A stretch of DNA of 64,000 nucleotides. Source: Njordibacter sp028825405. GTDB lineage: Bacteria; Pseudomonadota; Gammaproteobacteria; Pseudomonadales; Balneatricaceae. A model generated the notes under the pieces. The model had not been told where the DNA came from, did no database searches, and saw only the letters and a program-made list of their open reading frames with translations. Below are positions 1-6,983 of this stretch, one piece after another. The DNA is taken from positions 1,054,001 to 1,118,000 of the forward strand of contig NZ_CP159829.1 in assembly GCF_047730065.1 (NCBI RefSeq). Reading direction: 5' to 3'. A program made the position numbers and the translations under genes. Positions within the stretch are counted from its first letter, which is position 1, and each line of letters opens with the position of its first letter.

Positions 1-2
1 CA

Positions 3-1373
3 CTGGGTGGGTCTAGTGCGATTAATAGCATGGTTTACATGCGTGGTAACCGTAATGACTATGATGGCTGGGCTGCCTTAGGTTGTGAAGGCTGGTCTTA
101 TGATGAGGTATTACCTGTCTTTAAAAATATGGAGGCCAATCAGATTGGTCAAAGTGCTGAATATCATGGATTTGAGGGCGAGTTAAGCGTGTCTGAACAG
201 CAGGACGCAAATTCTGTGGGCAAAGTGTTTGTCGCGGCGGGTCAAGTTGCGGGGTTACCAGAAAATACAGATTTTAATGGCCCATCGCAATTGGGCTTAG
301 GCATTTATAATGTTAAACAAAACCGTGGTCAAAGGGTGAGTAGTTATACGGCCTTTTTGCAGCCCGTTGAAAACCGCAGTAATCTCACAATAATGACTCA
401 TACCCAAGTATTGGAATTAGACATTGTAGACCAAAAAGTATTGGGTCTGACGATTGAAAAGGCGGGTGTGAAGCAGCCGTTGCAGTGCAAAAAAGAAGTC
501 ATTCTTTGTGCAGGTACAATTTTGTCACCGCGTATTTTACTGGCTTCAGGCATCGGTAATCGTGACGAACTGGATCAATTAGGTATTGACTGTAAACATC
601 ATGTGCCTGGAGTGGGAGAGAACCTTCAGGACCACATCGACAGTATGGTCACCGTTAGGTCAGCTAAAGCTGAGTCTATTGGGGTGTCGCTTAAAACCTT
701 ATTGCCTCATGTGCTACCAGCACCCTTAAAATATTTTTTGGGTCGCAAGGGCTGGTGGACCACTAATTATGTTGAGGCGGGTGGTTTTGCCAAAACCAAA
801 TTAGCTGAGGCTGATAAAACAGACGCTGATGTTCAGTTTCATTTTACACCACTGTATCGCAGTCACCGAGGTAAGAAGTTTGAATGGGGCCACGGCTATT
901 CGGTATTTACCTGTGTATTGCGTCCCCTTAGTAAGGGTAGTGTTAAATTGGCTAATGATGGGAGTAGGCGCAATGTTGAGATTGATTATAATTTTTTTGC
1001 CCACTCACATGACCAACAAACGTTGGTAGAGGGAGTGAAAAAGGCTCGTCAAATACTGGCGTCATCTGAGTTTGACCATTTGCGAGGTGAAGAGATGGCA
1101 CCTGGAAAGGAGGTTCAAACAGATGCTCAAATTCTTGAGTATCTGCGCCGTACTGCCTCGACTGTCTACCACCCTGTGGGTACCTGTAAAATGGGAACTG
1201 ATGCCATGGCCGTAGTGCATCCAGGCACCCTAAAAGTGACGGGCATGGATAATTTGCGGGTTATGGATGCGTCTATTATGCCTCGCTTGACCAGTGGGAA
1301 CACCTCCGCGCCCACCATGATGATTGCTGAGCGCGGTGCCGCTATGGTGTTGGCAGAACAGCAGGGTCAATGA
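3..1373 (+). CDS. GMC-family FAD oxidoreductase (choline dehydrogenase-like), 5' end outside window
   Basis: Oxidises an alcohol such as choline or a related primary alcohol using FAD. The frame is open from base 3 and begins inside the GMC signature 1 (LGGSSAINSMVYMRGN), so the Rossmann FAD-binding start, roughly 80-90 residues, lies before the window. The first in-window ATG at 30 is internal to this motif and is not the true start. GMC signature 2 is seen as GTILSPRILLASGIG. The C-terminal catalytic region has HPVGTCKMG with the active-site histidine, followed by the SGNTSAPTMMIAER tail typical of the family. The next gene starts 13 bases after the stop, so the two are probably co-transcribed. 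Choline dehydrogenase is the nearest well-known type, but GMC enzymes vary widely in substrate, so the substrate is open. Confidence 0.9.
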   Translation: MGGSSAINSMVYMRGNRNDYDGWAALGCEGWSYDEVLPVFKNMEANQIGQSAEYHGFEGELSVSEQQDANSVGKVFVAAGQVAGLPENTDFNGPSQLGLGIYNVKQNRGQRVSSYTAFLQPVENRSNLTIMTHTQVLELDIVDQKVLGLTIEKAGVKQPLQCKKEVILCAGTILSPRILLASGIGNRDELDQLGIDCKHHVPGVGENLQDHIDSMVTVRSAKAESIGVSLKTLLPHVLPAPLKYFLGRKGWWTTNYVEAGGFAKTKLAEADKTDADVQFHFTPLYRSHRGKKFEWGHGYSVFTCVLRPLSKGSVKLANDGSRRNVEIDYNFFAHSHDQQTLVEGVKKARQILASSEFDHLRGEEMAPGKEVQTDAQILEYLRRTASTVYHPVGTCKMGTDAMAVVHPGTLKVTGMDNLRVMDASIMPRLTSGNTSAPTMMIAERGAAMVLAEQQGQ

Positions 1374-1386
1374 GAGTGATAACTAC

Positions 1387-2640
1387 ATGAATGAGCTTCC
1401 TTCAAAACCACAAGACGTGGTGATTATTGGTGCTGGCTTTGTAGGTATAGCCACCGCAATGTGGTTACAAAAAAGTGGCCATAAAGTCACGGTAGTGGAT
1501 CCAGAACCTTTTGCTCAAGGGGCTTATTTTGGTAATGCCTGCACCATAGCAACCTACGCTAATAATCCGGTGGGCACCCCTAGAACCATAAAACAAATCC
1601 CCAAGCTGCTATTTAACCCCAACAGTCCTTTAACGATTAATTGGTCTTATTTACCAAAGCTGACTCCTTGGTTGATGCGCTTTGTATGGGCTAGTCGGCC
1701 CTCTCAAGTGGAACATATTGGCCAGCAATTAGGTAGGTTGCTGATCCATGCTCAAAGCGCTTTGATGCCACTCATAGAAACGGCGCAAGGTTCTGATTTA
1801 GTTAAAAAAAATGGAACTTTATATTTGTATGGTAGTGAGGCTGGTTTGGTTAAAGCCCAGCCAGACATTGCTTTAAGGCGTCGCAATGGGATCGCTGTGA
1901 CCGAGTTAACTAAGTCTGAGATTAGCGATTTAGAACCCCACTTGAATCCAATCTATAAGCGTGGTTTGTGGTTTGAAAATGCCCAACACCTGCTCAACCC
2001 CTTAGATTTGTTAAAACGCATGGGGGCATCAGTGGTGGCTAATGGGGGACAAATTGTCACCAACAAAGCCGTGGGTATTAAGCGCATTAGTATCGATACG
2101 CTTAAAGTGCAGTTACAAGACACCAGTATTCAAGGCCAAAAAGTCGTAGTGGCGGCAGGTGCCTGGTCAAAGGGCTTGGCGCAGCAAGTGGGGGATACAT
2201 TGCCTTTAGATACGGAGCAGGGCTATCACCTGATGTACAAGGGCGCAGAACAATTACTTAATCGGCCTGTGGGTTGGGCTGATGTGGGTTTTTATATGAC
2301 GCCGATGAACGAAGGCTTGCGGGCAGCGGGCACAGTGGAATTAGCAGGCCTTAACAATGCAGCCAATCCAAAGCGTTTACAGCTCATCGCGAAGACCATG
2401 AAAACTCTTTTGCCACAGCTTAAAAGTCACGACAGTGAGTGGACTGGTTTTAGGCCATCTATGCCTGACTCTATGCCTGTTATTAGTCAATCTAGTAAAG
2501 ACACGGGGGTTTATTACGCTTTCGGTCATGGCCATATAGGGGTGACATTATCAGGTATTACGGGCAAGTTGATTAGTGAAATGATTGATGGGAAAACACC
2601 AAGTATGGACATTGCTGCCTTCTCAGCGCAGCGTTTCTAA
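1387..2640 (+). CDS. DadA-like FAD-dependent amino acid dehydrogenase/oxidase
   Basis: A DAO-superfamily flavoprotein of 417 aa that would oxidise an amine or D-amino acid. The N-terminal FAD motif is VVIIGAGFVGIATAMWLQ with the acidic end VVDPE. The C-terminus has GHGHIGVTLSGITGKLISE, the FAD-contacting segment typical of D-amino acid dehydrogenases. ATG 1387 is chosen because it lies after the upstream stop and starts just before the FAD motif; an open frame continues back to 1324, but that would overlap the GMC gene. Pairing with a GMC alcohol dehydrogenase suggests a catabolic operon for a nitrogen-containing small molecule such as a betaine or D-amino acid. The substrate cannot be read from the sequence. 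Confidence 0.88.
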   Translation: MNELPSKPQDVVIIGAGFVGIATAMWLQKSGHKVTVVDPEPFAQGAYFGNACTIATYANNPVGTPRTIKQIPKLLFNPNSPLTINWSYLPKLTPWLMRFVWASRPSQVEHIGQQLGRLLIHAQSALMPLIETAQGSDLVKKNGTLYLYGSEAGLVKAQPDIALRRRNGIAVTELTKSEISDLEPHLNPIYKRGLWFENAQHLLNPLDLLKRMGASVVANGGQIVTNKAVGIKRISIDTLKVQLQDTSIQGQKVVVAAGAWSKGLAQQVGDTLPLDTEQGYHLMYKGAEQLLNRPVGWADVGFYMTPMNEGLRAAGTVELAGLNNAANPKRLQLIAKTMKTLLPQLKSHDSEWTGFRPSMPDSMPVISQSSKDTGVYYAFGHGHIGVTLSGITGKLISEMIDGKTPSMDIAAFSAQRF

Positions 2641-2671
2641 CCCGTATGTTAGGTGTTCAGGTTGGGGTCCT

Positions 2672-3277
2672 TTATCTGATGACAGGCAATCCTGATATGG
2701 TACCCTCTTTGATGACGGCTGGCGCATAGGCTTTGCGACTGAATACGCGCTCTAAAAATGGTTTAAAAAAGGCTAAGGGTTGGCTGTCATAATGTGGATC
2801 AAAGCAGTTTTGATCCCAGCGTTCACAAAAATCAACCGCAGTTTGATAATAAGCATGACCATGGTAACGATCACGTTCATTGGGGTTCCAGCCCGCTAAG
2901 TGATGGGCGTAGTAGATCATTTGAAAAGCACCATGATGCTCTACAACCCAAGTGACTTCATCACTGACGAAAGGTCGTATTATTTCTGCTGCCATGCGGT
3001 CGTGATTCTGTGGGGCCAAACCATCGCCGATATCATGTAATAAGGCAGCCACAACCCAATCATCACTAGCCCCCTCGCGCCAAGCTCTGGTTGCAGATTG
3101 CAAACCATGCTCCAAGCGGCTTATGGCATATCCTTCTATGCTTTCGTGACCCTGTCGCTCGAGTTGCTCAAATAATCGATGTGCCGTTTTGGCATTGAAC
3201 TTATGCTCGAACTCTTGCAATATGGCGTAATCCTCTTGGGTGCCATGTTTCATTTCGGTAAAGCTGACGGTGGCCAT
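2672..3277 (-). CDS. HD-domain diiron oxygenase-like protein (PhnZ/TmpB type)
   Basis: An HD-fold protein of 201 aa. The arrangement is LEHGLQ (H57), LLHDIGD (H81, D82), NHDRMAAEI (H92), VEHHGAF (H114) and ERWD (D155). This is the same six-ligand H..HD..H..H..D order as the mixed-valent diiron oxygenases MIOX, PhnZ and TmpB rather than a simple phosphohydrolase. PhnZ and TmpB cleave the C-P bond of hydroxylated aminoethylphosphonates, giving glycine or glycine betaine plus phosphate. The upstream gene in the same operon encodes a PhyH dioxygenase, the usual partner that makes the hydroxylated substrate. The Tyr/Glu lid pair of PhnZ is not obviously conserved: by position from H57 I see Ile47 and Tyr50, so the substrate may differ. 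A GGAG Shine-Dalgarno lies 8 bases before the ATG. Confidence 0.8.
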   Translation of the reverse strand: MATVSFTEMKHGTQEDYAILQEFEHKFNAKTAHRLFEQLERQGHESIEGYAISRLEHGLQSATRAWREGASDDWVVAALLHDIGDGLAPQNHDRMAAEIIRPFVSDEVTWVVEHHGAFQMIYYAHHLAGWNPNERDRYHGHAYYQTAVDFCERWDQNCFDPHYDSQPLAFFKPFLERVFSRKAYAPAVIKEGTISGLPVIR

Positions 3278-3296
3278 GGCCTATACTCCAGATCTT

Positions 3297-3461
3297 CTAT
3301 TGATTATCACCTTGAATACGCTTAAGTTTTGTATGCAGAGATTGCTGCCTTAGCCATGCTTTTTTATCAAAATTGCTGAGGGCCGGCTGGTCTGTTTGAA
3401 AGTGACCATAGTCATCCACGTCACGCACTAATATAGCAGAATCTTGTTGCTGTTTTAATTG
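3297..3461 (-). pseudogene. Displaced C-terminal 54 codons of the PhyH dioxygenase
   Basis: Reading on from the broken dioxygenase in the neighbouring frame gives QLKQQQDSAILVRDVDDYGHF and then about 30 further residues to a TAG at 3299-3297. The DSA-LVR-D-YGHF pattern is the usual C-terminal segment of PhnY/PhyH-like proteins, directly following the YINPVVK stretch where the frame breaks. No other gene explains these bases. The stop falls 19 bases before the HD-domain ATG, which is normal operon spacing. The deletion is either a real inactivating mutation or a one-base error in an A run. Confidence 0.8.
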
Positions 3462-4087
3462 TTTACCACGGGATTAATGTATTGAATATTGAGTCCAATA
3501 CGACGGTCATCACTGACATTGGGTTTGGAGCAATGCAGGGTCCACCCGTGATGAAAAGAGGCTTGGCCCGCAGTGAGGCTAACCACTACACTTTCGTTGG
3601 CGTTTACGCCCTGGACCGTTTGGCCACTTAGCAACACATTATTAGCATCTTCTGTGGTGTGATGCTTTTGTTGCCCATTGATGTGGCTGTTGGGTATCAT
3701 ATGCATGCAACCACTGGCCTCGCTAGCTTCAGATAACGCCAACCAAACACTGACCTGAGCGTCAGAATCTAAGCCCCAATAAGTCAGGTCTTGATGCCAA
3801 CTGACGTGGCTTTCAGTATGGGCTTCTTTGATGATATAGGTGGTGTTGTAAAGCAATATATTTGGCCCTATCAACTGTTCAATAACATCAAGTAGCTGAG
3901 GTAAGGTTGCCAGTTGAAAGGGTGAGTTCATGGCCGTGTGAATTTTGAATTGGTAGTGCATTGGACCACGCTCGGCTTCAACGGCTTCCAAAATGGAGCG
4001 ATGGGCCAAGGCCTCCTTTGGATTAATAATGGGCACCGCCGTTAAAAAACCTTGTGCATCATAAAGTGACTTTAAACAATCTTTCAC
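3455..4087 (-). CDS. PhyH-type Fe(II)/2-oxoglutarate dioxygenase (PhnY/TmpA-like), frameshifted before its C-terminus
   Basis: A phytanoyl-CoA dioxygenase-family protein that would hydroxylate a small substrate, by context an aminoethylphosphonate. The iron ligands are HQD in VSWHQDLTYWG (about residues 98 and 100) and the distal His in TLHCSKPN (about 185). The 2-oxoglutarate arginine is in DDRRIGLNIQY (about 196). The frame stops at NPVVNN, giving about 210 aa, short for the family's roughly 260-280. The missing C-terminus continues in the next frame down to 3297 (separate entry). One extra A in the short A run at 3462-3464 would restore an unbroken 263-aa protein. GTG 4087 is preferred over TTG 4093 because a GGAG lies 7 bases upstream of it. 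It is first gene of an operon with the HD-domain protein. Confidence 0.78.
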   Translation of the reverse strand: MKDCLKSLYDAQGFLTAVPIINPKEALAHRSILEAVEAERGPMHYQFKIHTAMNSPFQLATLPQLLDVIEQLIGPNILLYNTTYIIKEAHTESHVSWHQDLTYWGLDSDAQVSVWLALSEASEASGCMHMIPNSHINGQQKHHTTEDANNVLLSGQTVQGVNANESVVVSLTAGQASFHHGWTLHCSKPNVSDDRRIGLNIQYINPVVNN

Positions 4088-4392
4088 GGTCAAACTCCAT
4101 TGCCATTAATGTAGGATACTGCCATTTTTCCAAATAGCTGACAAGAGTAGCTAGTCAGGGTAGTTGATAAGGGTAGTTGATAAGGGTAGGACATAGGAGC
4201 ACCTATAGACGAAGTGACAGGGCTCAATAACCACCCACACTAGTTAAGGTGGGAGATGCTGTGCAGAAACTTTGATGGTCTGTATGACGCATAGTGCTGC
4301 GCCAAATGCTGGTGGGCATGTGCCAACTACTCTGACGCTTTAATCAGTGTTAAGGTAGAGGACGGGTTCATTTTACTAAGGAACTTTTGCGC
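4088..4392. other. Intergenic region with a 13-bp tandem repeat, no gene seen
   Basis: About 305 bases between the divergent dioxygenase operon and the yqcC-like gene. It must hold the promoter of the dioxygenase operon, but no good -35/-10 pair was found on either strand. It contains two exact copies of GGGTAGTTGATAA and a third degenerate copy (4158-4196). Around 4233-4257 there is a weak CCAC/GTGG inverted repeat. No open frame of useful length or recognisable RNA was found. Confidence 0.5.
4158..4196 (+). repeat. 13-bp tandem repeat, about three units
   Basis: Units are at 4158-4170 and 4171-4183 (both GGGTAGTTGATAA) and a degenerate third at 4184-4196 (GGGTAGGACATAG). It lies upstream of the dioxygenase operon. 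It contains the core AGTTGAT also present, on the opposite strand, in the 9-bp repeat at 6927-6971. Confidence 0.75.
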
Positions 4393-4716
4393 ATGACCAG
4401 CTTGTATCAAGACTTGCTTCGAGAAATTGGCATTTTGCAATTAGAATTGCAAACTGCTGGGCTATGGAGTGATCTGGCTCCTTCTGAGGATGCCTTAATG
4501 AGTAGCGAGCCTTTTTGTTGTGACTTGATGGGTTTTGCCGAATGGTTGCAGTGGATTTTTATTCCAAGGCTGACTTATTTGATAGAAACAGAGGGTCAGT
4601 TGCCTCGTAAAAGTAGTATTTATCCTATGGCACAAGAGGCATTTGTGCATTTAGAAGACAATATTAAAGGTCTGATGGGTAGCATTAAACGACTAGACAC
4701 TATACTCACTGAATAA
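4393..4716 (+). CDS. YqcC-like (DUF446) protein
   Basis: A small protein of 107 aa with the YqcC layout: an N-terminal helix LYQDLLREIGILQLELQTAGLW, the segment PFCCDLMGFAEWLQWIFIPRL in the middle, and a helical C-terminus. The function of YqcC is not established; in enteric bacteria it neighbours the tRNA-pseudouridine synthase gene truC, which is not seen here. ATG 4393 is preferred over an in-frame TTG at 4387 because AAGGA at 4379-4383 is correctly spaced for the ATG. The gene stands alone, facing the YeeE/YedE pair. Confidence 0.8.
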   Translation: MTSLYQDLLREIGILQLELQTAGLWSDLAPSEDALMSSEPFCCDLMGFAEWLQWIFIPRLTYLIETEGQLPRKSSIYPMAQEAFVHLEDNIKGLMGSIKRLDTILTE

Positions 4717-4736
4717 ACCTTAAAAAGGTGCTCCAC

Positions 4737-5168
4737 TCAATGCTGTATGGAATTGCCTCTCACTGAATAACGCTGACCTATCCAACCACCAATGACCAAA
4801 GCAGGTAAAAAAACTAAAGCTTCAATTGGGTTTATAACGGCGTTAATAATGCCTGGTCCAGGACAATATCCACTCAGCCCCCAGCCAATACCAAATAAAC
4901 TTGCGCCTATGATTAAGCGTCTGTCGATGCTAGTTTTAAGGCTTATGTAAAATTGATCAGCAAATATGGGTGTTTTACGTTTCATGATAAAGCGTGATGT
5001 GCCTAAAGTGACCATCACAGCGCCACCCATAACGAAGGCTAAACTGGGGTCCCAATGACCAAACGGGTCAAGGAAATTTTGTACCTTTACTGGATTGGCC
5101 ATTTCTGAGATGACTAGACCCGCACCAAAAATGAGACCTGACGTTAGAGCGATAATTAAACGTTGCAT
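4737..5168 (-). CDS. YeeE/YedE-family sulfur transporter, second half (DUF6691)
   Basis: A membrane protein of 143 aa with about four membrane spans and the family motifs GAGLVISEMANPVKVQNFLD and LSGYCPGPGIIN. YeeE/YedE proteins import thiosulfate or related sulfur species; split two-gene versions such as this pair are widespread. The frame extends to a TTG at 5189 that would overlap the previous gene. ATG 5168 is chosen because AAGGA precedes it at the right distance and the protein then begins MQRLII, directly at the first membrane span. It follows its partner by 13 bases and shares its promoter. Confidence 0.85.
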   Translation of the reverse strand: MQRLIIALTSGLIFGAGLVISEMANPVKVQNFLDPFGHWDPSLAFVMGGAVMVTLGTSRFIMKRKTPIFADQFYISLKTSIDRRLIIGASLFGIGWGLSGYCPGPGIINAVINPIEALVFLPALVIGGWIGQRYSVRGNSIQH

Positions 5169-5181
5169 TTGAAATCCTTGG

Positions 5182-5601
5182 CTATCCAATAAAGTTGCGC
5201 AAAATAGTGACGGTCAAGATGCCGCTAATCATAAAAGCGACTGTCGCAGCAATTGAACGGACAGACAACATGCCGATGCCACAGACCCCGTGACCACTGG
5301 TGCAACCATTACCGATACGCGTACCTATGCCGACGGCCAAGCCTGAAGCGATAAGCAAAACTGGCGAATACCCCTGTCGCAATTCAAACTCAACAGGCAG
5401 CATGAAATAGGCTCCCCCAACGAGGCCAGCCATAAAACACAAGCGCCAATTGCGTTCATTGCCACTTAGTGGGTTATATAATAAGTTGTATAAGATACCG
5501 CTTATGCCTGCAGTGCGGCCATTAAATGCTAACAATAGTACAGCACTAAAACCTATCAAAATGCCCCCAAAAAGCGCTTGTGAAGGAAATGTTTCTAGCA
5601 T
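5182..5601 (-). CDS. YeeE/YedE-family sulfur transporter, first half
   Basis: A membrane protein of 139 aa with membrane spans around residues 9-27, 54-70, 80-95 and 115-135. The family motif is GIGTRIGNGCTSGHGVCGIG, holding the conserved Cys residues proposed to relay sulfur, and an early FNGRTAGISGIL. It is first gene of the two-gene operon; the second gene supplies the other half of the channel. Expression is probably controlled by the palindrome at 5616-5631, which sits just downstream of a consensus promoter. Thiosulfate, sulfide or persulfide sulfur is the likely substrate class by family knowledge. Confidence 0.87.
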   Translation of the reverse strand: MLETFPSQALFGGILIGFSAVLLLAFNGRTAGISGILYNLLYNPLSGNERNWRLCFMAGLVGGAYFMLPVEFELRQGYSPVLLIASGLAVGIGTRIGNGCTSGHGVCGIGMLSVRSIAATVAFMISGILTVTILRNFIG

Positions 5602-5615
5602 AGCTAACCTATTAT

Positions 5616-5631
5616 ATTAGAAGTTTCTAAT
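5616..5631. promoter_or_regulatory. Palindromic operator on the YeeE/YedE start site
   Basis: ATTAGAA-GT-TTCTAAT, with perfect 7-bp arms. It begins 3 bases downstream of the -10 box on the minus strand and so covers the expected transcription start, 15 bases before the ATG. The position implies a repressor. AT-rich palindromes like this are typical of ArsR-family sulfur sensors (BigR, SqrR, YgaV) that control YeeE/YedE genes. That assignment is inference; no ArsR-family gene is in the window. Confidence 0.7.
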
Positions 5632-5634
5632 TCA

Positions 5635-5664
5635 ATTATACTCTTAAAAAACAACTTTTGTCAA
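5635..5664 (-). promoter_or_regulatory. Consensus sigma-70 promoter of the YeeE/YedE operon
   Basis: On the minus strand there is a perfect TTGACA (5664-5659) and a perfect TATAAT (5640-5635) separated by 18 bases. It is one of the few full-consensus promoters in the window, which fits a strong promoter held down by a repressor at the overlapping palindrome. Confidence 0.82.
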
Positions 5665-5808
5665 TTACTAATGCTCTAAATGAAAATAGGTGTCTTAAAA
5701 AATATGGCTTTGTTGGTGAATTACAGTGCTCTCAGTATCAACAAATGACTCAGATCATGTTATGTTTAGTATTATCAACTTGATGCTAATAAACTGGATG
5801 TCCTGCAG

Positions 5809-6927
5809 ATGGCAAGAAATGAAGATATGGGTGATTTACCTAGCTTAAGACCTGATTCGGATGAAATTAAAGGGGCTGGGAAACAATCATTTTCAGACAA
5901 TAAAGGGGCCAATGCCTATGCTCACGTTGATGAAGGTACATTGAGGCGCGGCAGTAGAGATAGCAGCAGGCCAATAGCAGCACCTCGGCCAATGCAAACA
6001 GGTTCACCCCAAGTTGCAGCCAACAGTAATGGGCTTTTGTGGTTTTTAATGTTGATCATGGTGGTGGGTCTCTCAGGCGGTGGATATTGGTCCTATAATA
6101 AATTAACTGATGTGGACCTTTTGCTAACCGTATCAAGAGGTGAACTCGAGCACGCTCGAAAACGTATTGGTGAATTAGAAGCTTTAGTCGTGGCGACGGA
6201 TGTTAACTCAAATAAGTCAGGGACTGTGATTCAAACGCAGGTAAGACTGATTGATAATAGAGCGAAAGAGCGTAATAAATTTATAGATACAGAAATAGAT
6301 AAGCTGTGGGGTGTTACCTACCGTACTAATCGTCCAGCCATAGAAGAAAATCAAAAAGCCATAGATAACAATACCACCACAGTGAAACAGCATCAAGAAA
6401 GCCTTAAAACACAAACTGAGCGTGCACAATTGCAACAATCATCTATTACCAAGCAACAAGCTCAAGTGGAAAAAATCAGTCAAGCTAGTCAACTCGCAGC
6501 GCAAGTTCTAGAGGATCAGCTATCTCAAGTAAAATCGTTACAAGAAAAGATAGCAAAGGTATTGAGTCAGGTGGCAGTGCAAGAAAACACCTTGGCAGAC
6601 CAGAATAAAACAGTCCTTGGTCAAGCTCAAATTTTTGATCAACATGCCCAAGATATTGCTGATCTAAAAACCTCAGTGCAAACCGTTTCTCAACTAGTTG
6701 GGGGTTCGTCTGTAGGAGAAGACATTGATGTACTCGCCAAGAGCCTAGTTGAACTTGAGAATAAGGCCAAGTTGCTTGACGATATGGAACAAAACACCAA
6801 TCAATTGGATGATCGCGTTTTTGTGGTCGAGGCGTCCATTGGTTCTGTTGATGCTTTTCGAAGAGATACTAATCAAAAATTGGATCAATTAGAGAAGCAA
6901 ATTCGTAAATTATCCTACAGCGAGTAG
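5809..6927 (+). CDS. Single-pass membrane protein with long coiled coil, function unknown
   Basis: Not recognised. The 372-aa protein has a polar, low-complexity N-terminus of about 75 residues, likely cytoplasmic. One membrane span follows at about 77-97 (LLWFLMLIMVVGLSGGGYW). The rest is almost wholly alpha-helical coiled coil rich in Gln, Lys and Glu (about 105-372), presumably periplasmic. There is no signal-peptide cleavage site and no enzymatic motif. Such a build suggests a structural, tethering or scaffold role, but none can be assigned. The gene stands alone between the YeeE/YedE operon (divergent) and a PLP enzyme. The Shine-Dalgarno is weak. Confidence 0.72.
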   Translation: MARNEDMGDLPSLRPDSDEIKGAGKQSFSDNKGANAYAHVDEGTLRRGSRDSSRPIAAPRPMQTGSPQVAANSNGLLWFLMLIMVVGLSGGGYWSYNKLTDVDLLLTVSRGELEHARKRIGELEALVVATDVNSNKSGTVIQTQVRLIDNRAKERNKFIDTEIDKLWGVTYRTNRPAIEENQKAIDNNTTTVKQHQESLKTQTERAQLQQSSITKQQAQVEKISQASQLAAQVLEDQLSQVKSLQEKIAKVLSQVAVQENTLADQNKTVLGQAQIFDQHAQDIADLKTSVQTVSQLVGGSSVGEDIDVLAKSLVELENKAKLLDDMEQNTNQLDDRVFVVEASIGSVDAFRRDTNQKLDQLEKQIRKLSYSE

Positions 6928-6971
6928 ATCAACCGGATTAACTGGATCAACTGGATCAACTGGATCAACTT
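6927..6971 (+). repeat. Five tandem 9-bp repeats after the coiled-coil gene
   Basis: Five 9-base units of consensus GATCAACTG run from 6927 to 6971. The middle three differ little, and the first and last carry one or two changes. The array starts at the last base of the TAG stop and ends just before the AAGGGA ribosome-binding site of the next gene, so it fills the intergenic space. Confidence 0.88.
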
Positions 6972-6983
6972 AAGGGACTAAGT

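Noticed and set aside
4200..4390. Possible riboswitch upstream of the yqcC-like gene
   Set aside because: The weak CCAC/GTGG pairing caught the eye, but no conserved core of the glycine, TPP, SAM or cobalamin classes could be matched.
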